Positions 31,927-39,774 of a stretch of 64,000 nucleotides of DNA are shown in pieces. Position 1 is the stretch's first letter; each line of letters opens with the position of its first letter. Source of the DNA: Candidatus Streptomyces philanthi (GTDB lineage: Bacteria; Actinomycetota; Actinomycetes; Streptomycetales; Streptomycetaceae); NCBI GenBank assembly GCA_018114805.1, contig CP073042.1:5935501-5999500 (forward strand). Direction: 5' to 3'. A program made the position numbers and the translations under genes. The notes below the pieces were generated by a model. The model was not told the DNA's origin. It did not search any database and worked only from the letters and a program-made list of their open reading frames with translations.

Positions 31927-32011
31927 GGCGGCCTCCTTGGCCTTCTCGACTGCTGGGTTCCGGGCGGCCCCGCGCCCCGGCGGGCGGGCATCCGCAGCCA
32001 TAAAACTGCAC

Positions 32012-32023
32012 GGACGGTCGTGC
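32012..32023. promoter_or_regulatory. Repeated TetR-type operator, copy 1
   Basis: GGACGGTCGTGC, a one-to-two-base variant of the palindrome GCACGATCGTGC, lies between the divergent monooxygenase-like and hydrolase genes and within 75 bases of the hydrolase start. Confidence 0.6.
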
Positions 32024-32084
32024 TAATGGAGCAGGCTCCAGGCGCCTCTCGAGGAGTAGCGAGATACAGCCCATCGAGGCAGTC

Positions 32085-32957
32085 GTGAGCACCACCCTCA
32101 ACGCCGTCTCCCGGGTCTCCGGGCGGCTGGTCGGCGCCGGCGCGTTCCGGCTCTTTCACATGCCGTTCGCGCGGAGCAAGCTGCGGGGCGATGAGCGCGA
32201 GCTGTTCGCGACGGCCACGGTGGAGCACCTGGCGGTCGACAGCGGGCGCGCGGTGACCTACCGTTGGGGCGACGGGGCCCGGCCGGTGCTGCTGGTGCAC
32301 GGCTGGCAGTCGCGCGGGTCGCGGCTGTCCGAGTTCGTCCCCGGGCTCCTGGCGCGGGGCTACAGCGTCATCACCTTCGACGCGCCCGGCCACGGCGACG
32401 CGACCGGTCGCAGCACCACCATCCTCGACTACCGGGCCATCGTCACCGCCCTGCACGACCGGTACGGCACGTTCGACGGGCTAGTGGCCCACTCGCTGGG
32501 CGCGTTGGGCTCGTTCTACGCGCTGCACCACGGCGTGCGGGCCGAGCGGGTCGTGACCATCGGCGGGGTGTGCGACTTCGACTTCCTCATCGAGGAGTTC
32601 AGCTCCGAATTCAGGCTCCGTGACCAGCTCACGGAACGGTTGCGCGACCAGGTCGGCCGGCGGCTCTTCCCCGACATGCCGAGCGAGCGGACGCCCTTCT
32701 CGGTGACGCACGCGGTCGCGACCGTGCGCGCGCCGCTGCTGGTCGTCCACGACGAGGGCGACACGCGGATCGACGTCTCCCAGGGGCGCCGGATCGCCGC
32801 CGCGTTCGGCGAGCAGGCCCAGTTGGTCACCACGCGGGACCTCGGGCACCGACGCATCCTGGTCGACGCCGACGTGGTGCGCACAGTGCTGGACTTCGTC
32901 GAGCACGGCCCGGGCGCGATCGGCACGGCGCGGGCGCGGACGGCGTCCGCTGACTGA
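32085..32957 (+). CDS. Alpha/beta hydrolase (paralogue 1)
   Basis: 290 residues from GTG 32085. The alpha/beta-hydrolase fold shows PVLLVHGWQSRGSRLSEF (oxyanion HG), ITFDAPGHGDATG, nucleophile elbow VAHSLGALGSFYAL (G replaced by A before HS), acid HDEGDTRID and catalytic His in DLGHRRILVD. It is cytoplasmic, with no signal peptide. The block TYRWGDGARPVLLVHGW is shared word for word with the hydrolase at 34601-35465, so the two arose by recent duplication. The substrate is unknown; an ester or thioester in lipid metabolism is an inference from the FabI and desaturase genes nearby. A TetR-type operator precedes it. Confidence 0.88.
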   Translation: MSTTLNAVSRVSGRLVGAGAFRLFHMPFARSKLRGDERELFATATVEHLAVDSGRAVTYRWGDGARPVLLVHGWQSRGSRLSEFVPGLLARGYSVITFDAPGHGDATGRSTTILDYRAIVTALHDRYGTFDGLVAHSLGALGSFYALHHGVRAERVVTIGGVCDFDFLIEEFSSEFRLRDQLTERLRDQVGRRLFPDMPSERTPFSVTHAVATVRAPLLVVHDEGDTRIDVSQGRRIAAAFGEQAQLVTTRDLGHRRILVDADVVRTVLDFVEHGPGAIGTARARTASAD

Positions 32958-32984
32958 GGAGCGTCGGCCCATGTGACGCAAACC

Positions 32985-32996
32985 GCACGATCGTCC
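32985..32996. promoter_or_regulatory. Repeated TetR-type operator, copy 2
   Basis: GCACGATCGTCC lies 93 bases before the TetR start at 33089 and matches the consensus GCACGRTCGTGC at 11 of 12 positions; auto-regulation is likely. Confidence 0.65.
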
Positions 32997-33088
32997 GCAC
33001 ATTGGCTACACTGGGCGGTCCCCCACCAGCACGAGCACGGCTCTGGTGACCACGAGGGTCCGGCACCGGAAAGTAGGTAGACGCGGTC

Positions 33089-33739
33089 ATGGCAGCGACG
33101 GCGACACACATCGACGGGCGGATCGCGCGCGGAAACCAGACCCGTCAGACGATTCTGAAGCGCACGGTGGAGATCGCCTCCGTCGATGGCCTCGAAGGGC
33201 TCTCGCTGGGCCGACTCGCGAGCGAGCTGAAGCTGAGCAAGAGCGGCGTGTTCGCCCTGTTCGGCTCCAAGGAGGACCTGCAACTGGCCACCGTACGGGC
33301 GGCCATCAAGGTCTACCTGGAGCACGTCGTGCAGCCGGCCCGCGACCTGCCGCCCGGCGTGGACCGGCTGTGGCGGGTGTGCACCGGATGGCTCACCTAC
33401 TCCCGGGAGCGGGTCTTCCCCGGCGGCTGCTTCTTCTGCTCGGTCTTGGCCGAGTACGGCGCCCGCGAGGGCAAGGTGCACGACACCCTCGCCGCCGCCC
33501 GCACCAACTGGTTCTCCTATCTCGAACAGACCGTGCGCGATGCCCAACAGGCCGGCGAGATCGCGGCCGACGTCGGCGTGCGGCAACTCGTCTTCGAGAT
33601 CGTCGCGCTCCTGGAGATGGCCAACGCGGAGTCGGTCCTGCACGACGAGTCCACGTACTACGACATGGCGGCCAAGGCGATCGCCAGCCGCCTGCGCGCG
33701 GTGGTCACCGATCCCGCGCTGCTCCGCGAGGCGCCGTAG
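33089..33739 (+). CDS. TetR/AcrR-family regulator (paralogue 1)
   Basis: 216 residues. The N-terminal helix-turn-helix (RQTILKRTVEIASVDGLEG, LASELKLSKSGVFALFGSKE) is a classic TetR domain. The ligand domain has LTYSRERVFPGGCFF and EIVALLEMANAESVLHDE. It probably represses its own gene and neighbours through the 12-bp operator found seven times nearby, with release by a lipid-like or drug ligand (inference). A close paralogue sits at 55186, with the same GNQTR...SKSGVFALFGSKE core. ATG 33089 begins MAATATHIDGRIARG. Confidence 0.93.
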   Translation: MAATATHIDGRIARGNQTRQTILKRTVEIASVDGLEGLSLGRLASELKLSKSGVFALFGSKEDLQLATVRAAIKVYLEHVVQPARDLPPGVDRLWRVCTGWLTYSRERVFPGGCFFCSVLAEYGAREGKVHDTLAAARTNWFSYLEQTVRDAQQAGEIAADVGVRQLVFEIVALLEMANAESVLHDESTYYDMAAKAIASRLRAVVTDPALLREAP

Positions 33740-33767
33740 CGCACCCGAGGCGACACCGAGCCGGCGC

Positions 33768-33796
33768 GGCGGCCCGCACCACGGGGGTGGGCCGCC
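33768..33796. terminator. Hairpin between converging tetR and fabI-like genes
   Basis: GGCGGCCC / GGGCCGCC, an 8-bp stem extended by a G-T and a C-G pair, lies about 30 bases after the TetR stop. Confidence 0.45.
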
Positions 33797-33824
33797 GTCG
33801 CCGCGTGCCACGCACCGCCGGGGC

Positions 33825-34604
33825 CTACGCCCCGATGGCGTGCACCCCGCCGTCCACGTGCACGATCTCGCCCGTGGTGCGGGGGAACCAGTCCGAGAGC
33901 AGCGCGACGACCGCGCAGGCGGCCGGTTCGGGGTCGGACAGGTCCCAGCCGAGCGGCGCGCGCGTGCGCCACACCTCGCGGAACGTCTCGAACCCCGGGA
34001 TGGAGCGGGCCGCCATTGTCTTGACCGGCCCCGCCGCCACCAGGTTGCAGCGGATGCCGTGCGGGCCGAGGTCGCGGGCGAGGTAGCGCGAGGTCGACTC
34101 GAGCGCGGCCTTGGCCACGCCCATCCAGTCGTACGCGGGCCAGGCGGTGCGCGCGTCGAAGTCCAGCCCCACGACCGCGCCGCCGCGCTCGCGCATCAGC
34201 GGCAGGGGCGCCATGGCCAGGCCCTTGAGCGAGTACGCGGACCCCTCGACCGCCGTGGCCACCGAGCCCCACGGGGTGGCGAGGAAGTTGCCTCCGAGCG
34301 CGTCGGGCGGCGCGAAGGCGATCGAGTGCACCACGCCGTCCAGGCGCGCGTCGCCGGTCGCCGACTCCCGTACCCGGTCCGCGAGGCCGTCCAGGTGCGC
34401 CTGGTTCTGGACGTCCAGCTCGATCAGCGGCGCGGGCTCGGGGAGTCGGCGGGCGATCCGCTCGACCAGGCTGAGCCGCCCGTGGCCGGTGAGCACCACC
34501 TCGGCGCCCTGTTCCTGGCAGAGCCGGGCGGTGTGGAAGGCGATCGAGGACTCGAGGAGGACACCGGTCACCAGGCCGCGCTTGCCCGCGAGCAGGCCGC
34601 TCAC
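33825..34604 (-). CDS. Enoyl-ACP reductase, FabI/InhA type
   Basis: 259 residues. It has the SDR nucleotide fold with the FabI signature: KRGLVTGVLLESSIAFHTA, DGVVHSIAFAPPDALGG, and the active-site tyrosine and lysine in YDWMGVAKAALEST (Y-x6-K). The substrate loop reads RCNLVAAGPVKTMAARSIPG and the end DGGVHA. It reduces enoyl-ACP with NAD(P)H in fatty acid synthesis and is the target of triclosan, isoniazid and several natural FAS inhibitors. Its stop is shared with no other gene, but its GTG start overlaps the stop of the upstream hydrolase by 4 bases (GTGA), so both are translated together. An extra FabI in a regulated cassette with a pump suggests target-based resistance (inference). Confidence 0.92.
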   Translation of the reverse strand: MSGLLAGKRGLVTGVLLESSIAFHTARLCQEQGAEVVLTGHGRLSLVERIARRLPEPAPLIELDVQNQAHLDGLADRVRESATGDARLDGVVHSIAFAPPDALGGNFLATPWGSVATAVEGSAYSLKGLAMAPLPLMRERGGAVVGLDFDARTAWPAYDWMGVAKAALESTSRYLARDLGPHGIRCNLVAAGPVKTMAARSIPGFETFREVWRTRAPLGWDLSDPEPAACAVVALLSDWFPRTTGEIVHVDGGVHAIGA

Positions 34605-35465
34605 CGCGCCGCCTCCGCGCCCGGGAGCCCGCCGCTCACGGCACCCGGGCTCAGGAAGTCCCCGACAGCCGTGACGAGTTGGGGCGAGCCGAGGATGCGC
34701 CGGTGGCCGAACCTGCGGGTGGTGAGCACCTGTGCCCGCTCGCCGTGCGCCGCCATGATGCGCCGCGCCTGCTCGGGGTCGACTGCCTCGTCGTCCTCAG
34801 TCGTGCACCAACAGGAGTGGCGGGCGGGGGTCGGCGGGACCGGCCAGGACCGAGAAGCGCGTCCACAGGTCGGCCTCGCCCGGGTACAGGTCCCGCTCGA
34901 TACGGTGCCGCAACTCGTCCCTCAGGCGCGGCGTCAGCCCCGTGCGGGCGCAGAACGCGTCGACCACGTAGCCGAAGTCCGGCACCGAGCTGATCCCCAC
35001 CACCCGCCGCGCGCGTACCCCGTCCCGCAGGGCGAGGAAGGAGGCAGTGACGCCGAAGGAGTGCGCGACCACGGCCTCGAACGGACCTTGCGCGTCGTGC
35101 AGTTGGCCGATGGCGTCGCGGTACTCGATCAGCGTCGTGCTGTCGCCTTCGGACTCGCCGTGCCCCGGCGCGTCGAAGGCGAGCGGGCTGTGACCCAGTT
35201 CGAGCAGCCGGGTGACGACCTTGGCGTACCGCGAGGCGCGCGACTCCCAGCCGTGCACCAACAGCACCGGGCGCGCGCCGTCGCCCCACCGGTAGGTGAC
35301 CACCGAGGTGCCGCCCACGGCCAGCTGGTCCCACCGCGCGTCCTCCATGGCCGCGCGTTCGTCGGGCCGTGGCCTGCTGCGCCCCTGGGGCCGGCGGAAG
35401 AGGTCGAACAGTCGCCGCCCTTCGCCGCTGAGGGGCACCTTGACGCTGGGCGTCGCATGGTCCAT
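34601..35465 (-). pseudogene. Alpha/beta hydrolase (paralogue 2), one frameshift
   Basis: Starts ATG 35465 after GGAAGG. It shows TYRWGDGARPVLLVHGW, LAFDAPGHGESEGDSTT, the nucleophile VAHSFGVTASFLAL and the acid region PPLLLVHD. There an extra or missing base near 34799 ends the frame; the next frame completes the protein with EDEAVDPEQARRIMAAHGE, the histidine in RRFGHRRILGSPQL, and a stop at 34601. Total about 288 residues, the same length and motifs as paralogue 1. It is translationally coupled to the fabI-type gene and preceded by two TetR-type operators, so hydrolase and FabI form one regulated unit. Confidence 0.78.
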
Positions 35466-35506
35466 GGCACGCCTTCCCGACGCGATCAGAAGTAGACGAG
35501 ATACTA

Positions 35507-35518
35507 GCGCGATCGTTC
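35507..35518. promoter_or_regulatory. Repeated TetR-type operator, copy 3
   Basis: GCGCGATCGTTC, core CGATCG, lies 42 bases before the hydrolase start at 35465. Confidence 0.5.
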
Positions 35519-35573
35519 GCTTATATTTACTCCTCCTGGCGTCTACCGACTGCCGCCGATAGTGAAAAAGAAC

Positions 35574-35585
35574 GCACGGTCGTGC
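35574..35585. promoter_or_regulatory. Repeated TetR-type operator, copy 4
   Basis: GCACGGTCGTGC matches the consensus fully (central R is G) and is followed by TAATAT. It lies 51 bases before the small gene at 35636 and about 110 bases from the divergent hydrolase. Confidence 0.65.
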
Positions 35586-35635
35586 TAATATGTGGCCACT
35601 GTACGGCCGGTCAACTCTCTTCCCTGGAGGACGAC

Positions 35636-35807
35636 ATGGCGCTCGCGCAGCCCCGCCCCCGAGCGGACCAGGCGCCCGGTTCGCCCGCCGGGTCCGAACC
35701 AGTGGCTCAAGGACCACCTGGACTCCGTGATCGACGCCCAGCTCCTCGCGGACGCCCGCGGCGGCCACACCGCGCCGCCGGCGCCGGCGCCGGCGACGAC
35801 ACGGTGA
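35636..35807 (+). pseudogene. Small protein of unknown function (frameshifted)
   Basis: ATG 35636 follows CTGGAGGACGAC, a strong ribosome site, and an operator. It reads MALAQPRPRADQ, then changes frame near 35690 to GPNQWLKDHLDSVIDAQLL and ends near 35807, about 57 residues. The helical segment NQWLKDHLDSVIDAQLLADA looks protein-like while the alternative frame is Pro/Arg-rich. No family recognised. It may be a small partner of the regulated cassette. Confidence 0.35.
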
Positions 35808-36018
35808 GCCCCGCCCGGCCGCGACGCGGACGCGTGCGGACGGGGCGGGGGAGGCGCCCGCGCGGGGCTCGAACGGGGGGCGAGCCCCGCGCGGTAGGGG
35901 GCGAGGCGCGGGCGCGGGGCCGGCGGTATCGGGGTGCCCAGCGGGCCTGCCCCCGCCCGCGACCCAGGTCCCGCTCGCGCGGGCCTGCGATGTCGTACCC
36001 CCTGCCTACGATGCCCGT

Positions 36019-36397
36019 ATGAGCACCGAGACGACCGAGCCGACCGACCGCAAGAGCTTCGCTCCGCTGGTCTTCCTGGCGTACGACTCCGCGCTGGGCC
36101 GATACGGGCTGATCCTGAGCGACGACCACATGGTCTCCACCACCGCGGCGTTCGGCGAGCGTGGCCACGAGGGCGGCGGGTACGACTGGGAGGCCGTCGC
36201 CCGCTCCGCGATACGCTCGCGCGCCCCGGAGTTGGCCGGGCGCCTGGCCTACGACTGTGAGGCGGGCATGTTCGCCGCGCACGGTACGGACGCCGACGCG
36301 CTGCGCCGCCTGGGCGCGCTGCTGAGCGAGGCCCACCGCGACCCGGCCGTGCTGGCCGCGTACCTGGTAGGCGGCGGACCCGGATTGGTTCGACTGA
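36019..36397 (+). pseudogene. Imm51-family immunity protein (frameshift near the end)
   Basis: Begins ATG 36019: MSTETTEPTDRKSFAPLVFL, then YGLILSDDHMVSTTAAFGER and GGGYDWEAVARSAIRSRAPEL, DCEAGMFAAHGTDADALRRL. This matches the Imm51 family of small cytoplasmic immunity proteins that neutralise secreted polymorphic toxins. A frame change near 36370 is needed to reach the usual end ADPDWFD and stop at 36397; without it the frame runs on as Arg/Pro-rich sequence. No toxin gene is adjacent, so it is an orphan here. A strong hairpin follows directly. Confidence 0.72.
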
Positions 36398-36437
36398 CCC
36401 GCTGGCGGCGCCCCGGCGCGGGGGCGCCGCCAGCGGG
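36398..36437. terminator. Bidirectional terminator
   Basis: A perfect 16-bp stem (CCCGCTGGCGGCGCCC / GGGCGCCGCCAGCGGG) with an 8-nt loop lies between the converging Imm51 and desaturase genes. Confidence 0.85.
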
Positions 36438-36442
36438 ACCGG

Positions 36443-37312
36443 TCAGACGGCGGTCGTCGCGCGCTTGGCGCGCGCCGCTCGGATGCCCTCGCGCCGCGTG
36501 GTGAAGGAGGTCGCCTTGGCCTCCAACCGCGTGAGGAAGGCCTCGAGTTCCTCCCGGGCGGCCTCGCCGGCCGGCCCGAGGTCCGACCGCGTCTTCGAGC
36601 GTCGAGCCGGGCATCTAGAAGCCGACGACGACGTCGCGTACGACCCGCATGGCGGTGTCGGGGGCCAGTTCGAACGCGGCCTCGAGCAGGTCGCGGTAGA
36701 AGACCATGTGTAGGTTCTCGTCCGTGGCGATCCTGGCCAGCGGCGCGTCGCAGACCGGATCGCCGCTGGCCTGCCCGGTGTTGCGGTGCGAGATGCGGGT
36801 GGCCAGCTCCTGGAAGGCGGCGTACGCGATGGCGTGCAGGGCGCTGTAGCCGTCGGGCCGCGTGTAGCCGGCCGACATGTGCGCCATCCGGGCGCGCTCC
36901 ACGGCCTTCGGGTCCACGGCGTGGGTCACCAGCAGGTAGTCCCGCAGGGCCGCGCCGTGCCGGGCCTCCTCGGCCGTCCAGCGGTCGACCCAGTTCCCCC
37001 CAGGGCCCGTCCTTGCCTAACTCGGCCACCGCGAAGTGGTAGCCCGGCAGGTTGTCCTCGGTCAGCAGGTTGACCACGAGCGAGAGGCGGGCCGCCTCGG
37101 GCAGCGTGGCCTCGTCCGGCGTCCACGGGCGCCCGCCGAGCGGCCCGTCGAACTCCCGCCCCGCGCTCCAGGGGATGTACTCGTGCGGGAACCACTCCCT
37201 GGCCACGTCGAGGTGGCGGTGGAGGTTGTGTTCCACCACCGGTTGGAGCTCGGCGAGCAGCGCGTGCTTGGCGCGGGCCACGGTGCGGTCGGATCGGTCG
37301 ATGGGGGGGCAT
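36443..37312 (-). pseudogene. Acyl-[ACP] desaturase (diiron), disrupted
   Basis: From ATG 37312 the frame is off because of a 7-base C run on the coding strand (37303-37309). The correct frame reads AKHALLAELQPVVEHNLHRH and REWFPHEYIPWSAGREFDG, then LTEDNLPGYHFAVAELG. After a change near 37000 it continues WTAEEARHGAALRDYLL and IATDENLHMVFYRDLLE. ExxH pairs (EEARH, DENLH) and EDNLPGYH are the diiron ligands of stearoyl-ACP-desaturase relatives, which introduce a double bond into acyl-ACP. A TAG at 36615 replaces the residue before MPGS. About 45 residues are then missing before DLGPAGEAAREELEAFLTRL. It lies 46 bases after the MFS gene, probably in one operon. Confidence 0.75.
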
Positions 37313-37358
37313 GGTGCTCGCTTCCTCGCGTGGTGGGCGCGGTGGGCGGGTCCGCCCG

Positions 37359-38766
37359 CTAGCGCTCCGGGTGTGGACGGCGCTCCGCGGCCCGGGAGCG
37401 GATCGTGGCCGCGACGGCCATGGCGGCCACCGAGCCGACCGCGCAGGTCAGGAACACGTTCAGGTAGCCCTGGTCGTCCAGGGAGCCGTGGCGCTCCAGG
37501 ATCGCGGCCAGGGCGGCGATCCCCAGCGCGCCGCCGACCTGGCGCGTCGTCATCAGCAGGCCGGAGCCGGAGGCGAAGCGGTGTGGTTCCAGCGAGGCCG
37601 TGGCCGCGTTGGAGATCGCCGTCAGGGCCGCCCCGATGCCGAACCCCGCCAGTACGCCGATGGGCAGCCAAAGGGTCAGGTACGCGCGCTCGGTGTCGAG
37701 CAGCAGGTACATCGCGGCACAGGAGGCGGCGAAGAGCGCGGAGCCGACGGCCACGGCGGCCCACTGGGCCCGCGGGCCCACCCGGCGCCCGACCACCGTC
37801 GCGCCGACGGCGGCGGCGAAGGCGCCCGGCGTCACCGCGAGGCCCGCCTTCAACTCCGATTAGCCCCAGACGGCGTTGAGGAACAGCAGGGTGCTCAGGA
37901 GGTAGGCGTACATGGCCGCGCCGAACAGCAGCGAGGCCACGTTGGTGGCGGCGAAGGCGCGGCTGCGCCACAGGTCCCACTCGACGGCGGGCGCGGCGTG
38001 CCGCCGCGAGGAGCACGGCGCCGGCCGCCAGCAGGGCCAGCACCCGGCCGCTGCCCCAGCCCCACTCCGTCCCCTGCGTCACGCCGAACACGATCCCGCC
38101 GATGCCGAGCGCCAGGGCGGCGGTGCCCACCGGGTCGGGCAGCCGGCGCCCGCTGGGCGCGTCGCCGATGAGGCGCGCCGCGACGGCCGCGATGGCGAGC
38201 CCGATCGGCAGGTTGATCAGGAAGACGCTGCGCCATCCCCACACGTCCACCAGCAGGCCGCCCAGGCTCGGGCCGACGGGCGGCCTGTCGGCGCTCCGCC
38301 GGCGTGTGCTGGAGCACCAGGCCGAGCGCCGAGGGGATCATCCCGGCGGCCGCCACGCCCTGTAGGGCCCGGGCGGCCACGAGCATCGGCACGCCCGCCG
38401 CGAGTCCGCTCAGCGCGGAGGCGAGGGTGAACAGCACGGTGGACCAGACGAAGAGCTTCCCGCGCCCGAGCACGTCGGCGGTGCGCCCGGCGACCGCGAG
38501 CAGTGCGCCGAAGACCACCGTGTACGCCGTGATGACCTAGGTCAGTTGGGACAGCGAGGCGTCGGGAAAGTCCGCCCGCAGGTCGGCGAAGGCGATGTTG
38601 ACGATCGTGGTGTCGAGCACCGCGAGGAACGTGGCCCCGACGCGACGAGCAGCGCGAGCTTGGCCGTGGCCGGCGCCTGGGCGGGTTCCGGCCGCGACCG
38701 CTCGGCGCGCGGCGCCGCCTCCGGTGGCGGGCTGGCGTCTGGTGAGTGGGGTGAGGCGGTGGTCAT
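37359..38766 (-). pseudogene. MFS drug-efflux transporter, DHA2 type, disrupted
   Basis: Begins ATG 38766 (MTTASPHSPDASPPPEAAPR). Transmembrane segments follow in pieces: FLAVLDTTIVNIAFADLR (TM1 with the DHA2 D-T-T-I-V-N motif), then an in-frame TAG at 38537 where Trp is expected before VITAYT. Next are VVFGALLAVAGRTADVLGR (motif A) and VDVWGWRSVFLINLPIGLA. An in-frame TAA at 37861 stands where WGYSELKAGL has Tyr. The last half (AFAAAVGATVVGRRVGPRA, GVLAGFGIGAALTAISNAA, GGALGIAALAAILERHG) is open. 14-TM DHA2 pumps export antibiotics or lipophilic compounds. An operator lies upstream. Confidence 0.78.
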
Positions 38767-38869
38767 GCGGGGGTCCCTTCGCCATCGAACGCGCGGTGGT
38801 TGTTGGACGCGCGGCGGTCATCGGAGCGCCGGGCCGGTCATCGAGGCGCCGCCGACGCCCGATAAAACT

Positions 38870-38881
38870 AAACGATCGTGC
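38870..38881. promoter_or_regulatory. Repeated TetR-type operator, copy 5
   Basis: AAACGATCGTGC in an AT-rich context lies about 105 bases upstream of the MFS start on the minus strand. Confidence 0.6.
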
Positions 38882-38888
38882 GTTTAAT

Positions 38889-39137
38889 TTAAAGGGCGGT
38901 CCGCCGGGCGGCCGACGCGGTGAACTCCAGCGCGCTGTCGATCGCCGCCGGCTCGCCCAGCACCTCGCGAGGGCCGAGGCCGCGGGTGACGTCTAACTCC
39001 GCCCGCCCCCCGTACGCCACGCGCAGCGCGTGCGCCTGCGTGAGGGGCACCAGGTCCTCGTCCGCGTCGTGGATCAGACGCGTCGGCACGTCGATCTCCG
39101 GGGCCGCGCGCACCGCGTCGAGTGGGCAGGGCCGTTA
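38889..39137 (-). pseudogene. C-terminal fragment of a third alpha/beta hydrolase
   Basis: Reads PLDAVRAAPEIDVPTRLIHD, then ADEDLVPLTQAHALRVAYGG and LDVTRGLGPREVLGEPAAID to the stop at 38889. This corresponds to the acid and His region of the two hydrolase paralogues (VVHDEGDTRIDV, TTRDLGHRRIL), but here H is replaced by P in LGPREVL. The N-terminal two thirds are missing: sequence upstream of about 39137 is unrelated AT-richer DNA. The gene was cut by the left edge of the inserted low-GC cluster. Confidence 0.7.
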
Positions 39138-39662
39138 TGCCACCCGCCAGGAACTCTGACCTGCCAGCGGCCGGTCAATTGCTCGCCGTCCTTCTCCCGG
39201 CGGGCCGCCTCGGCGATCGTTGTATCGACGGGTACACCCCATTTGTCGGCTGCTCTTTCATGAATTACTTAACCGTCCAGCCACAAAGTTGTAACACGAC
39301 AACTCCTCTCGCATCTCCAATCAAACAGCCTATATTCAGTCACAGCACAGCAGCCACCTGGTGATATGCATCCTACGTATCCGCCATTCGTCAATCGCCA
39401 CTTCCCCGGAGGCGAATAGTCGGTAGTCTGACCGAGAATTAGCCGCTTCCGGATGTGGAATCGCATGATCGGCATGAGTGTCAACCCCATCTCGAATGGG
39501 GTCAGTAATCACTGCGGCGCAGCCGTTGTCTGAGAACTGGCGACGCCGTACTCTTATTCCACTTCCCGGAATCTCATTACTTTCCACCTCATTCGCGGTA
39601 TAGGTGCCTGCATATGGGCACCAGCCGGCAGACGCACTTCAGCAGAAAGAGGAGATCGAAAT
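39138..39662. other. AT-rich leader region of the enolpyruvyl-transferase cluster
   Basis: No gene supported. The composition changes sharply from the GC-rich flank. It contains a small hairpin ACCCCAT-CTCGA-ATGGGGT (39484-39502), a promoter candidate at 39526-39554, and ends in the strong ribosome site AAGAGGAG before ATG 39663. Confidence 0.55.
39526..39554 (+). promoter_or_regulatory. Candidate promoter of the cluster
   Basis: TTGTCT-N17-TACTCT resembles a vegetative -35/-10 pair and lies about 108 bases upstream of the first start codon of the cluster. Confidence 0.35.
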
Positions 39663-39770
39663 ATGAGAATCGGCACCCACAAGCGTGGGGTCAACACCAC
39701 CGTTCGCACGGAAATCGTGAAGCGTGAGCTAGTGGTCGAGACCAGCGCTTTCGCGATTGTTGGCGGGTAG
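39663..39770 (+). CDS. 35-residue peptide at the head of the cluster
   Basis: ATG 39663 sits 8 bases after AGAGGAG and encodes a 35-residue peptide: MRIGTHKRGVNTTVRTEIV, then KRELVVETSAFAIVGG. The TAG is 4 bases before ATG 39775 of the first enolpyruvyl-transferase-like gene, so the two are probably translated in series. No Cys is present. The first part is basic and the end is hydrophobic with a Gly-Gly terminus. It could be a leader peptide controlling translation, a peptide substrate or scaffold, or a chance frame; the strong ribosome site argues against chance. No known family. Confidence 0.5.
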   Translation: MRIGTHKRGVNTTVRTEIVKRELVVETSAFAIVGG

Positions 39771-39774
39771 TCTC

